DNA of 64,000 nt from Streptomyces sp. NBC_01276 (lineage in GTDB: Bacteria; Actinomycetota; Actinomycetes; Streptomycetales; Streptomycetaceae): the NCBI RefSeq assembly GCF_041435355.1, contig NZ_CP108442.1, positions 1 through 64,000 of the forward strand. The letters run 5' to 3'. Positions within the stretch are counted from its first letter, which is position 1. Each line of letters begins with the position of its first letter. This document shows, piece after piece, positions 1 to 8,399 of the stretch. The notes under the pieces were generated by a model that had not been told where the DNA came from, ran no database searches, and saw only the letters and a program-made list of their open reading frames with translations. The position numbers and the translations under genes were made by a program.

Positions 1-430
1 GGTCCTGAGCGCTGCGCGCTCAGGAGAGAACCGCCTCGCTGCGCTCGACGGGCTCGGCTTCGCCGAGCCAGGGCCGGCCCGTCGGGCCGGGGGTCCTGCG
101 CTTCGCTCCGGACAAGGTTCGGGGGCCTCGCTTCGCTCGGTCCCCGAACGGGCCGCTCCGCGGCCCTGAGTGACCCCGTTTCACGGGGTCCGGGCCCAGC
201 CCGTTGGGCGGGGCCGCTCCGCTCCCCCACCCAGAGCCCTTCCGGCTGCGCCTCCAGGGTTAGCCCGCTCCGCGGGCCTCAGCAGCAGAGCAGGCGGGAG
301 CCTGGCTCTGGCCGACTGGCATTGGCTCGGACCAGGGCCCACAACCGCACACCCACCATCACGGGGCCGGCCCTTCGGGCCGGAGTCCTGCGCTTCGCTA
401 CGAGCCAGGATGACCCGGTTTCACAGAGTC
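1..430. repeat. Telomere-like palindrome array of a linear replicon
   Basis: Seen: successive hairpins, most with three-base loops. Examples are 4-24 (9-bp stem, loop TGC), 51-69 (8-bp stem, loop TTC), 74-90 (7-bp, loop GTC), 93-113, 117-149 (8-bp outer stem GTTCGGGG/CCCCGAAC), 150-166 (7-bp, loop TCC), 172-190 (8-bp, loop TTC), 263-277 (loop TCC) and 367-383 (loop TTC). Known: Streptomyces telomeres consist of such closely packed palindromes, which fold on the 3' overhang and are recognised by Tap/Tpg-type proteins. The first palindrome begins at base 4, so the window probably starts at or very near the physical end. The sequence does not match the archetypal CCCGCGGAGCGGG start, so it would be a non-archetypal telomere. 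No tap or tpg gene is visible in the window. The right part (380-430) is degenerate. Confidence 0.7.
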
Positions 431-448
431 CAGGCACACAGCCCGTTC

Positions 449-487
449 GGGGCTGCTTGCTCCCAACCCTGGGGAGCAAGCAGCCCC
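449..487 (-). terminator. Strong hairpin terminator after the small secreted peptide
   Basis: Perfect 16-bp inverted repeat, GGGGCTGCTTGCTCCC at 449-464 and its complement at 472-487, with a 7-base loop. It lies 9 bp beyond the stop codon of the minus-strand peptide gene (496-630). No U-tract is obvious, as is common in actinomycetes. It could equally be the innermost telomeric palindrome. Confidence 0.6.
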
Positions 488-495
488 CTTCCCTG

Positions 496-630
496 CTACG
501 GGTGGTTGCTGATGGTTCCGGCCTGAACGGTGACGGCTCCGCTATCGAGGGAGGCCACACCGCCAATCGCGAAACCGAAGACGGCCACAGCCGTGGCCAC
601 GAATGCAGCAACTCGCTTGGACACAGTCAT
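496..630 (-). CDS. Small secreted peptide (44 aa)
   Basis: I do not recognise a family. The ATG at 630 is preceded by a good ribosome site (GGAGG, 4 bases upstream), which is why I prefer it to the longer frame starting at 702. The product begins MTVSKR followed by a hydrophobic stretch (AAFVATAVAVFGFAIGG), so it has a signal peptide or single membrane segment, leaving a mature tail of about 20 residues. A strong hairpin follows directly. It is the first gene inside the telomere. Secretion is inferred from composition only. Confidence 0.5.
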   Translation of the reverse strand: MTVSKRVAAFVATAVAVFGFAIGGVASLDSGAVTVQAGTISNHP

Positions 631-1067
631 GATTCCTCCATCTAGTCCGACCCCACGGCCGGCTCTTGGCCCGATCATGACATACGCAGCCACGCCCATC
701 ACGTCATCAGCCTGGCTACCTTCGCTTCATTTACTATCATGGATAGACTCTGGGATCTTGGTCATCAACCCATGCACGACCCTCGACACCTCGCGTGTTG
801 TCGGCAAACAGTGAAACTGCGCAGTGCTCAGCCAACCTGCACAACCCCAGGTCAGAAGCATGACACCTGCTCAGATTCACTTGTCCAGCTCAACTCATCC
901 TGATGACACCACCTGCGCCGCAACGCACTGTCCCCACACGCCGCACCTCGCCGGCCTGAACAGCCCAAAACCAAGCGCTGCCAGGAGGGACACCAACTGC
1001 GGCGTCGCAGACAGCGAAGTCGCCCCTCGATCTACAGCTAAGGCCTGTCCCGCAAACGATCTCCGTC
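631..1067. other. Gene-poor interval
   Basis: About 440 bp between the small peptide gene and the DUF6221 gene. It is locally more AT-rich around 720-790 than its surroundings. I see no convincing reading frame, RNA gene or repeat. The stretch at 1030-1075 may be an old insertion-sequence end, but I could not find its partner. Confidence 0.4.
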
Positions 1068-1448
1068 TCAGGGCAGTCGCGGGTAGGCGGGGTGATCGGC
1101 GTAGGGTGAGGCGAGGTCGAGCAGGTCGTCGCATGGCCAGGTGTCACCGTCGTACTGGCAGTCATCGCGGTTGTCCCACGGCAGTTCGGGGTCGCCGGTG
1201 GCCGGACTGAGTACATGGCGGGAGAGAACGCGTCGCTTGGCTTCGACCTCCCGCAGAACACGAGCCGGGTCGTGCAGCGCGACGTGCAGGGCCATCGTGG
1301 GATGGAAGCCGGAGAGTTCTCCTTGGCAGAAGTCGACCGTGTGCCCGTGAGCGGTCCACTCCCCACAGCCGTCACTGTCGCTGCGTCGGGCCAGGTCGGC
1401 CTCCTCGTCCAGCCGTGCGTGGAGGAACTCCACAAGGTCTTGGCTCAT
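1068..1448 (-). CDS. DUF6221 family protein
   Basis: 126-aa soluble protein. The start MSQDLVEFLHARLDEEADLA, the middle HDPARVLREVEAKRR and the end SPYADHPAYPRLP match the streptomycete DUF6221 pattern: N-terminal helix, RVLxEVEAKRR helix, and a final cDDL...YADHP motif. The ATG at 1448 was chosen because family members start at this MSQDLVEF position; the open frame continues upstream to 1493. Function is unknown. Family members are small, often found on plasmids and chromosome arms. It is convergent with the truncated transposase to its right and has no obvious operon partner. Confidence 0.75.
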   Translation of the reverse strand: MSQDLVEFLHARLDEEADLARRSDSDGCGEWTAHGHTVDFCQGELSGFHPTMALHVALHDPARVLREVEAKRRVLSRHVLSPATGDPELPWDNRDDCQYDGDTWPCDDLLDLASPYADHPAYPRLP

Positions 1449-1552
1449 GAGGTCATCCTGAACGATGCATGAGGCCCGGTCGCCTAATTCCATACTGTGG
1501 GCAGGGCCCGGCTGGCAGGCCCGGCAACTGGAATGATCTTGCTGTGGCTGGT

Positions 1553-1864
1553 GTGATCACGGCGTCCGAGCCGTCCTGGACAGCCCTGTTCTCCGGGCTG
1601 AGCCCTCGCGCCTTCGGCAAGTTGGTGACGGTGCTGCGGCGCCAGGGTGCGGACGCGGTCCGCAGGGGCCGGCCGTGGAGCCTTCCGCTGGAGGACCGGG
1701 CCCTGCTCGTCGCGGCGTACTGGCGCACGAACCTGACCATGCGCCAGCTCGCCCCGCTGTTCGGGATCTCGAAGTCGGCGGCGGACCGAATCATCGACAA
1801 CCTCGGGCCGATACTCGCCCTCCAGCCCCGCAAGCGGTTCGCCAAGGGCACCGTGCTCATCGTG
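1553..1864 (+). pseudogene. Truncated IS5-type (DDE_Tnp_4-like) transposase, N-terminal third
   Basis: From the GTG at 1553 the frame reads MITASEPSWTALFSGLSPRA and then a helix-turn-helix region (NLTMRQLAPLFGISKSAADRI) and FAKGTVLIV. In full-length relatives the last motif continues into DGTLVPT, the first catalytic aspartate. Here homology stops right at GTVLIV (1864) and the DNA passes into the 3' side of a truncated group II intron reverse transcriptase on the other strand. All catalytic residues are lost, so the fragment is not functional. Confidence 0.75.
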
Positions 1865-3222
1865 ATGGTATCGGAGTCTGCCGCGGTCGATCACGCCCGC
1901 CTTCAGCCAGCCGCGGATCAGATCCCTGGCGGGGAACTGACCGAGCATGGTCATGAGGTGGTTGTGGTCGATGCGGTCGAATGTCGCCGACAGGTCCGCA
2001 TCCAGGACTCACAGACGCTTCGGGTTCCTGCCCTTCACCGTCCAGAAGATCGCGGATATTGCGTCCTGGCAGCTGCGGCCGGGCCTGAATCCATAGGACC
2101 TCGGCTCGAACCGCGCTTCCCACTCGGGCTCCAGCACGTTCTTCACGCGGGCCTGGAGAACCCGGTCACGGATGACCGGGATGCCGAGCGGTCGCTGTTT
2201 CCCGTTGCTCTTGGGGATGAACGACCGATGGATCTCGGCCGCCAAGGCGCCTCTCGCCTTCGGCGTGAGGGCCCGTTCCCCGTCGATGCCAGCGGTCATG
2301 CGACCACTGCTCTGCTGCGTCACCCGCTTCACGCTGACCAGCGTGTTGCTGCGGTTCCGCAGCATGAGTTTCTGCAAGTTGCGGACCTTCTTGAGGTCCC
2401 CGTCCTGCGCCGCCTTGAAGATCCTCTGCCTCAGCCGCCGTACATTCTCCTCGCAGGTGGCCCAGTCGATACCGTGCCAGTCGAGTAAGTCGCCCTCGGG
2501 TCCGTTCACCGCAGGCGAGGGCGTCACGACAGGTGCCGTGATCTCCATGTTCGCCTTCGGTGTCTAACTTGTCCCTCGGTTCCGGCTTCCTTGCAGTGGT
2601 GATTTCAAAGGCTCACCTGATCCACGTGGGCGCCCTTTCGGGCCGGGCCACCAGGTCCCGTATCCGGCGAGTTATGCGAGAGCGGGTGAAGGTCCCGATC
2701 TCCCGGTTTCCTCTGGCCTTTCGGCCTGCCGGCCTTCGCTTCTTGGATCTTCCTTCTCCCGGCGAGGACTTCAACCTCCCTTGCGGTCGGCCTACCAAGC
2801 CAGTGGCTTGGACCCCGTCGGGGTTTCCACGTTCCGCACCAGTAAGACGCGACTGGGGTGGGCGCCCCCTCTACCCCGGAACCAGCGGTGTCCTCCCTCC
2901 GGGCTCAGTTACCCGAAGGTCGCTTGGTGCCTCACAGCACCGGGTCCTGTGACCGCCGCCAACACGCCATCGACGCGGTCTTAAAGTCACGAGGCATCAT
3001 CAAGGGTTCACTTGCGCTTCGCCCGTCCAGCCTTCCCCTCGCCTGTTGCACCCCGATGGCCGGGACGCTCTTGGGCTTGAACACTCCGCTTCACACCCCG
3101 CCGTTACCAGCGACGCATGGGAGCGCGGGGACGGGCCTTGGACACTGACCCGAAGTTCAGCCGATCGATACCTCCTTCACGTGGCTGGACTTACTTACCT
3201 GGAGCGACTTCGTGTCGCACAC
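1865..3222 (-). mobile_element. 5' part of a bacterial group II intron
   Basis: Read on the minus strand, the element starts at 3222 with GTGTGCGACACGAAGTCG, a typical group II intron 5' end (GUGYG). Roughly 670 nt of GC-rich, folded, non-coding RNA (domains I-III) follow, and then the intron-encoded protein starting at 2548. The rest of the reverse transcriptase and domains V/VI are missing. The element breaks at about 1865-1876, where transposase sequence begins. It therefore cannot splice or retrohome by itself. No group II domain V hairpin was found between 1060 and 1860. Confidence 0.75.
1876..2548 (-). pseudogene. ltrA: Group II intron reverse transcriptase/maturase, N-terminal fragment
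   Basis: The frame from 2548 contains [40 protein letters not shown] (RT domain 0), [40 protein letters not shown] (RT1/2) and [14 protein letters not shown] (RT2a). After a -1 frame change near 2010 it resumes with WVLDADLSATFDRIDHNHLM (RT3 region, containing the first part of the catalytic D motif) and WLKAGVIDRGR. It ends before RT5, so the YADD motif is absent. Both the frameshift and the truncation make it inactive. Its start sits inside the intron, as expected for the intron-encoded protein in domain IV. Confidence 0.75.
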
Positions 3223-3341
3223 TGAGCGCTTCACCTGGCGGGATTCGCCGGCTGGTGCACTCATGCGGACCCATCCGCCGCCACGATCTCTCCTGGTGGC
3301 CATCCCGTCGGCGGAGGCTGGGGGTGCGTTGTCGGCCGAGC

Positions 3342-4514
3342 TCAGTTGGTGTGAGCGGGTCGCGAGTCAGGCAGGGTGTTGGCTGGCCAGAGGCTGTCGG
3401 GGAAGGCGGCGTCGTCGGAGTCGGTGTCGGGCATGAGGGTGGTGAGCATCTGCTGGGCCGTCTTGGCGTTGTCGGTGGCGCGGGGCAGCATGACGCTTTC
3501 GTAGGCGTCGAGGGCCTGGGCGATGGTGGGGTGGTCGATGACGGCTTGGGCGAGTTCGGCGCCGTCGAGCAGGGCGAGGTTGGCGCCGACGCCGACGGGT
3601 GGCATCAGGTGGGCGGCGTCGCCGAGCAGGGTGATGCCGGGGACGCGCTGCCAGGAGTGGTGAACGGGAAGGACGAACATGGGCCGGTTGATGAAACTGC
3701 CCTCGTTGTCGCGCAGGATGTCCAGCAGGCTCTCGTGCCAGCCCTGGTACTGGGCGAGGAGGCGCGCGCGTACTGCTTCGGTGTCTGTGAGGTCGAGGCC
3801 GGCGTGCCAGTCCTGGGGGCCGCGGAAGTTGACGTAGCCGCGGACGTGGCCGTTGCTGTTGCGCTGCAGCACCAGGCTGCGGCGGCCCGCCTTGGCCGAC
3901 ATGGTGCCGCGACCGACCAGGCGGGCGATGCCGGGGTGACGGTGGTCGACGTCGTCGAAGTGGACTTCCACCAACGTGACACCGGCGTAGGAGGGTTGGG
4001 CGTCGGAAAGCGCGGGGCGTACCCGGGACCAGGCGCCATCGGCGCCGATGACCAGGTCGAAGTCTTCGCCGCCCGTGCGGTCGTGGTGATGCAGGCGGGC
4101 GGTACCACGGGGTAATGGCGTGACGGCCTTCACGGAGTGACCCCAGCGGACCGTGCCGGGGGCGAGGGAGTCCAGCAGGAGCGCGCGCAGCTGGCCGCGG
4201 TCGATCTCGGGCCTGCTCAGATCGCCCACGCCTGCCTGGTCGTGGCGTATCAGGGTCGCGTGGCGGTCGTACAAGCGCCACTCCTGGCTCTCGGGCCGGG
4301 AGAGGGCGAGGAACTGGTCGAACAGGCCGGATGCACGCAGGGCTGCCTGGCCGGTGTCTTCGTGGATGTCGAGAGTGCCGCCTTGCGAGCGGGAGTGGGG
4401 GTCGGTCTCGCGCTCGAAGACCGTGACCGGCACGCCGTGCTGTTGCAGGATGCGCGCGCAGATGAGGCCGCCGAGGCCGGCGCCGGCGATCGCGATACGA
4501 GTGGTGGTGGACAT
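3342..4514 (-). CDS. FAD-dependent monooxygenase (TetX/aromatic hydroxylase type)
   Basis: 390-aa flavoprotein of the UbiH/TetX class. Visible motifs: N-terminal Rossmann GxGxxG (IAIAGAGLGGLICARILQQH, residues ~7-26), the early FAD motif QGGTLDIHEDTGQ (~46-58), the DG motif (DLVIGADGAWSRVR, ~155) and the GD motif (ITLLGDAAHLMPPVGVGANL, ~290). Expected reaction: NAD(P)H- and O2-dependent hydroxylation of an aromatic or polyketide substrate; the substrate cannot be told from sequence. The ATG at 4514 was chosen because it places the Rossmann fold at the N-terminus. The divergently transcribed TetR gene (4751) is the obvious regulator. The length is normal for the family. Confidence 0.88.
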   Translation of the reverse strand: MSTTTRIAIAGAGLGGLICARILQQHGVPVTVFERETDPHSRSQGGTLDIHEDTGQAALRASGLFDQFLALSRPESQEWRLYDRHATLIRHDQAGVGDLSRPEIDRGQLRALLLDSLAPGTVRWGHSVKAVTPLPRGTARLHHHDRTGGEDFDLVIGADGAWSRVRPALSDAQPSYAGVTLVEVHFDDVDHRHPGIARLVGRGTMSAKAGRRSLVLQRNSNGHVRGYVNFRGPQDWHAGLDLTDTEAVRARLLAQYQGWHESLLDILRDNEGSFINRPMFVLPVHHSWQRVPGITLLGDAAHLMPPVGVGANLALLDGAELAQAVIDHPTIAQALDAYESVMLPRATDNAKTAQQMLTTLMPDTDSDDAAFPDSLWPANTLPDSRPAHTN

Positions 4515-4675
4515 GAGGGTCACGCTCCGTTCAAAGGCTGGGGAGGGTGCTGGTGCCTTGTGGCGACGCCCTGTTCTGGGCATGGCGGATCAGTCGTTCC
4601 GGTGTGGGAACGCGTCCCAGGTGACGGCGGCCGGGTGCCGGTCGGCCGTCGCCACTCATAGAAGCACAGCAGCTA

Positions 4676-4738
4676 CAAAAGTACAACCGCTCCGACTTTG
4701 CAGTCGATTGCCTTTACGATCGAATCCCCTCAAGGGGG
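4676..4738. promoter_or_regulatory. Divergent promoter region with possible TetR operator
   Basis: The 236-bp gap between the monooxygenase and the TetR gene contains an imperfect inverted repeat CAAAAGT/ACTTTG (4676-4700, 12-bp spacer) in its AT-rich part. A small CCCCT-CA-AGGGG hairpin (4726-4737) lies just upstream of the TetR start. TetR proteins commonly bind palindromes in such divergent gaps. The assignment rests on position and symmetry only. Confidence 0.3.
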
Positions 4739-4750
4739 TAAGGTGGCGGA

Positions 4751-5356
4751 ATGACCGGGACAACGGCAGGACGTCGCGAACGCAAGAAGGCCCAGACGAG
4801 GCAGGCCTTGACGGATGCTGCTGTGCGGCTGTTCACCGAGCGCGGCTTCGACAACGTCGGCGTACGCGAGGTGGCGGAGGCGGCCGACGTCTCGCTGAGC
4901 ACGCTCTTCAAGCACTTCCCCAGCAAGGAAGCCCTCGTCTTCGACCTGGACACGGACATGGAGAGCGCCCTCGTCGCCGCCGTTCGCGACCGAGCCCCCG
5001 GCCAGCCCGTGCTGCACGCCCTGCGCGACCATATGGTGCGCACCCGAACCGCCGTGCGGACCGACGACCCCACTTTCGTCCTCATCGAATCCACCCCCGC
5101 GCTGCGGGACTACGCCCGGCGCATGTGGTTGCGCCACGAGAGCACGCTGGCCGCCGTCCTCGCCGAGGTCACCGGGCTCGCCCCGGAAGACCCCGCCATC
5201 GCCGGCCTGGCACGCTTCACGCTGGAAGCCCCCAGCATCGCCCGTGCAGGCGAAGACCCGGCCCGAACCATGCGCGACCTGTTCACCCTGCTGGAACACG
5301 GCTGGGCCGCCACCCCCCTGGCGGGACAGGAAGACCACGCCGGTCGGGACGGGTGA
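4751..5356 (+). CDS. TetR family transcriptional regulator
   Basis: 201 aa. The N-terminal helix-turn-helix is clear: RERKKAQTRQALTDAAVRLF, then GFDNVGVREVAEAADVSLST and LFKHFPSKEALVF (residues ~8-65). The C-terminal ligand domain is variable and ends with RTMRDLFTLLEHGW. It is transcribed away from the FAD monooxygenase gene with the promoter region between them. This arrangement usually means that the regulator represses the oxygenase and itself, and is relieved by the enzyme's substrate or a related small molecule. That role is inferred from layout. Confidence 0.88.
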   Translation: MTGTTAGRRERKKAQTRQALTDAAVRLFTERGFDNVGVREVAEAADVSLSTLFKHFPSKEALVFDLDTDMESALVAAVRDRAPGQPVLHALRDHMVRTRTAVRTDDPTFVLIESTPALRDYARRMWLRHESTLAAVLAEVTGLAPEDPAIAGLARFTLEAPSIARAGEDPARTMRDLFTLLEHGWAATPLAGQEDHAGRDG

Positions 5357-5367
5357 CCGCGACCTCT

Positions 5368-5667
5368 CGAAAGGCCGCAACGTTCTCGCGGAGTGAAACA
5401 CCCGCCAACTCGAGTACTCATCCGCCAAGTGAAACGCTCCTTACCGTGTTGGCGGGTTGATTCCGGTCCTTCGTACGATCGGGAGACCCAGGGGCCTGGG
5501 TGTGGCAGACGACGCTCATGCCGTACGTGTGGCTTTGACTGATTGGCCGCCCAGTGCCCCGCGACGACACGGCCACTCATTGGGATGAGCGAACAGAGAT
5601 CGCTTCGTAAGGACACGTCGGCGTGGTCGTCTGCAGGGTCAGTCAAGCGGACGACGAGGGAGGCTCT
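5368..5667 (+). ncRNA. Non-coding left end of the IS110 element; candidate bridge RNA locus
   Basis: Known: IS110-group elements encode a structured bridge RNA in the non-coding end upstream of the recombinase. Seen: about 300 nt without a gene, with a perfect 9-bp stem CCCGCCAAC (5401-5409)/GTTGGCGGG (5448-5456) enclosing a 38-nt loop, and a second hairpin ACCCAGG-GG-CCTGGGT (about 5488-5503). The first hairpin could alternatively terminate the TetR gene. I could not define the element's left boundary or the guide loops, so the RNA is a candidate by position and structure only. Confidence 0.3.
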
Positions 5668-6957
5668 GTGCCCGAGCTCTGGGCGGGGACGGATGCCGGC
5701 AAGGCCGCGCATCACTGCACGGTGATCGACACGGACGGGACGAAGGTGCTCTCGCGTCGGGTTCCCAACAACAAGCCCGAGCTCCTGGAACTGATAGGCG
5801 ACGTCCTCTCACTGGCCCAGGACAGCCCGGTGACCTGGGCGGCTGACCTGCATGCCGGCGGGGACGCTCTGCTTATCGCTCTCCTGACCGGCCATGGTCA
5901 GCGACTGCTCTACATTCCTGGCCGGACCGTCCATCACGCTTCCCGTGGCTACCGCGGGGACGGCAAGACCGACGCGAAGGATGCCTACGTCATCGCCGAC
6001 CAGGCACGGATGCGTCGGGACCTGCAGCCGCTGCAGGAATGGGACGAGATCGCGGTGGACCTGAAGATCCTCACCGCCCGCCGCTATGACCTCACCGCCG
6101 ACCGCACACGCGCCATCAACGGGATGCGAGCACAGCTCCTGGAGTACTTCCCCGCTCTCGAGCGGGCCTTCGACTATGCCGCCTCCAAGGCGGCACTCAT
6201 TCTGCTGACCGGTTACCAAACACCGGCTGGCCTGCGCCGGGTTGGCCCGAGCCGACTCGCGGCCTGGCTGAAGACCCGCAAAGTCCGTGGCTCCCAGGCC
6301 ATCGCTGATGCGGCCGTCGCCGCGGCTCAGGCCCAGCACACCGCCGTGACGGGGGAGAGCACAGCCGCCGCCGTGGTGAACACCCTGGCCCGGACAGTCC
6401 TGGCACTGGACGAAGAGATCGCCGCCATCGACGCGCGGATCGCGGCCCGATTCCGGGAGCACCGGGACGCGGAGGTAATCATCAGCATGCCTGGCATAGG
6501 TCCGTTGCTGGGGGCGGAGTTCATCGCCTGCACCGGCGGTGACATGGACGCCTTCGGCACCGCGGGACGTCTCGCCGGAGTTGCCGGCCTCGCACCCGTC
6601 CCACGGGATTCAGGTCGCATCAGCGGCAATATGCGCCGACCCCACCGCTACCACCGCAGACTCCTGCGCGTCTTCTACCTCTCCGCCCAGATCGCTGCCC
6701 GTTTCTGTCCCACATCGAAGACCTTCTACGACCGTAAACGAGCCGAGGGTAAGAGCCACAAGCAGGCGATTCTCTCAGACCTGACAGATCCCGCCTGTCG
6801 CTCCGGCTCCGGCTCCCGCTGCCCATCCCTCCTGGTCCCCGCCGCTCCCCTCAGGTCATGTCACGACCTGATCGGGTCCGCCTTCCGCGAGGCGCGCGGC
6901 GCGCACGGCGCGCTCGACCTTCCTCGCTTCGTACGCGCGTTGTTTGCAGCCGGCTGA
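5668..6957 (+). CDS. IS110-family transposase (DEDD recombinase) with replaced C-terminal tail
   Basis: The start is GTG at 5668, with GGGAGG 5 bases upstream and the family-typical opening ELWAGTDAGKAAHHC. DEDD-domain motifs are visible: GTDAGK near the start, SRGYRGDGKTDAKDAYVIADQ (~95-115) and the second domain MPGIGPLLGAEFIACTGGDM ending in YHRRLLRVFYLSAQ and FYDRKRAEGKSHKQAILS. The last includes the transposase_20 region with its conserved serine area. After residue ~367 (base ~6771) the usual LARRRLNVLWAML end is missing, replaced by about 60 unrelated residues that read antisense into the next gene. The right end of the element is therefore deleted and activity is doubtful. Confidence 0.75.
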   Translation: MPELWAGTDAGKAAHHCTVIDTDGTKVLSRRVPNNKPELLELIGDVLSLAQDSPVTWAADLHAGGDALLIALLTGHGQRLLYIPGRTVHHASRGYRGDGKTDAKDAYVIADQARMRRDLQPLQEWDEIAVDLKILTARRYDLTADRTRAINGMRAQLLEYFPALERAFDYAASKAALILLTGYQTPAGLRRVGPSRLAAWLKTRKVRGSQAIADAAVAAAQAQHTAVTGESTAAAVVNTLARTVLALDEEIAAIDARIAARFREHRDAEVIISMPGIGPLLGAEFIACTGGDMDAFGTAGRLAGVAGLAPVPRDSGRISGNMRRPHRYHRRLLRVFYLSAQIAARFCPTSKTFYDRKRAEGKSHKQAILSDLTDPACRSGSGSRCPSLLVPAAPLRSCHDLIGSAFREARGAHGALDLPRFVRALFAAG

Positions 6958-7620
6958 GCAGTACCGGACTGGCCTGCCAAGGGGCTGGCGTACCAAGGGC
7001 TCACGGCACCAGCCGCACTGGTGGTGATCGCCTACGGGCACCGGTGCCACGGGAGCCTGAGCCGGCGGCCGGTCCTTCAACATCGGAAGGCCGAGGCGTT
7101 CGGCTTCGAAGGCGCGTTGCCGGTGAGCCCGCTTGCAGTACAGCCGCGATGTGCGGGTGTTCCCTTGATGCACGGGGGCGCCGCACCAACGGCAGGAAGC
7201 CCCGCCCGGGTCGGGCCCGAACGCGTCTGCGGACCAGGGCGGTCGAGGGGGGACCGGGGCGGATAGCTCGTGAGAAACGGGGGCGGGTAGCTGACGGGGA
7301 ACGGGTAGGAGTGGCTGGGGAGCCGCCGCTGAGGGCGGGGTGGCGGCCATCTCGGCCAGGGCTGCCAGGGCTGCCAGGGCTGCCAGGACCAGCCGGACCG
7401 GGTCGCCCAGCACGGTCAGGTCAAACCATTCACCCCGTACGCGCTGCGCGTCGAAACGGCCGTGCAGCGCGGCTTCGTAGTCGCCGACGCTGTCCAGGAG
7501 CACGGTCAAGGTCATGGGCTGGCCGGTCTGGAGTTGAGCCACCCGATTGCCGACGTGGGCGGCCCGGCCGATCTTCGTCAGGACCGACCCCTCGGCCGCC
7601 AACAGGTACGTGCGCATCAT
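6856..7620 (-). CDS. GIY-YIG-like (T5orf172/Mug113) protein with two zinc fingers
   Basis: 254 aa. N-terminal domain (residues ~1-75): YLLAAEGSVLTKIGRAAHVG, RVAQLQTGQP, EAALHGRFDAQRVRGEWFDL. This is the T5orf172/Mug113 variant of the GIY-YIG nuclease fold, with KIGR, the LQTG loop and a final GEWF. A proline- and alanine-rich linker follows, then two similar FCS-type zinc motifs: CRWCG...YCKRAHRQRAFEAER, in which the second pair is C...H, and CGWC...RYCSAGCKQRAYEARK. Likely role: nucleic-acid binding or cutting, perhaps a plasmid or phage-derived nuclease. The specific function is unknown. The 3' end overlaps the antisense tail of the IS110 frame, so its last residues may have been changed by that rearrangement. 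Confidence 0.65.
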   Translation of the reverse strand: MMRTYLLAAEGSVLTKIGRAAHVGNRVAQLQTGQPMTLTVLLDSVGDYEAALHGRFDAQRVRGEWFDLTVLGDPVRLVLAALAALAALAEMAATPPSAAAPQPLLPVPRQLPAPVSHELSAPVPPRPPWSADAFGPDPGGASCRWCGAPVHQGNTRTSRLYCKRAHRQRAFEAERLGLPMLKDRPPAQAPVAPVPVGDHHQCGWCREPLVRQPLGRPVRYCSAGCKQRAYEARKVERAVRAARLAEGGPDQVVT

Positions 7621-7769
7621 CTAGTTCCTTCCGGTGCAGACGCCGAGGGCCTGTCGGCGCCAACACTCCAGACGCCCGTGGTATCTCGGTCCTACTCCCT
7701 CGGGCAGGGTGGCGAGCGGGGAAGGGCGGCGACGGTGTAGGTCCCGGCCGCGAAGCCGCCGAACCGGAG

Positions 7770-8399
7770 TCAGCCCTGAAGCCGGAGCTCACCACTCCGG
7801 CGCCGCAGGGTCCACCGGCGTCGCGGAGGAGTCGGCGGATCCAGGGCCGGGCGCAACACGTCGTACAACGCCGCCAAGGCCTGATTGATCCGGTCTTCGT
7901 CTGCGTAGTTCTCGGTGATCGCTGTGAACACCCTGTCCACTGCTGCGGCCACTCCCGCCTCCTGGCGCCTCATCAGTGGCGCGGCGGCCGCCCCCAGACG
8001 ACCCAAGGGGGCCGCCAGCTTCGCCGCTGACACCGTGCTCGCCTCATCCCACTGATCAACCACTGCGTTCATGGCGTGGACTGCCATCATTGCGGCCGGC
8101 AGCCCGTGTCGCGGAGAGCCGAGATAGGCGGCACTCGCCCCGCCCAGCCACCGGGTCAGGAGCGTCCCCCTGGCCCTCCAGCCGGCGTACAGATGCTCAT
8201 GCATGTTGCCCGCCACCTTCACCGCCAGCACCGACGCCACGAACTCGTTCACCTGTGCCTCAAGCGTGGCCCGGTTCTCTGCCACTTCCTTGCGGGCCTC
8301 CTTCCGCTTGTTTCGCCTGTCGGTCTCCCACGCTCCGAGGAACAGGAGGATCACGGCGAGGCCCGCACCCGGCATCGCGCTGAGAATTGCATCGTCCAT
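7770..8399 (-). CDS. Hypothetical protein with N-terminal membrane segment
   Basis: 209 aa, family not recognised. The ATG at 8399 gives one predicted membrane segment (MPGAGLAVILLFLGAW, residues ~9-24) followed by a highly charged juxtamembrane stretch (ETDRRNKRKEARKEVAENRA). The rest is predicted to be mostly helical, ending with a basic tail. The layout suggests a type III-anchored cytoplasmic protein. Neighbours give no functional hint. Codon use looks coding (G/C third positions). Confidence 0.6.
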   Translation of the reverse strand: MDDAILSAMPGAGLAVILLFLGAWETDRRNKRKEARKEVAENRATLEAQVNEFVASVLAVKVAGNMHEHLYAGWRARGTLLTRWLGGASAAYLGSPRHGLPAAMMAVHAMNAVVDQWDEASTVSAAKLAAPLGRLGAAAAPLMRRQEAGVAAAVDRVFTAITENYADEDRINQALAALYDVLRPALDPPTPPRRRWTLRRRSGELRLQG

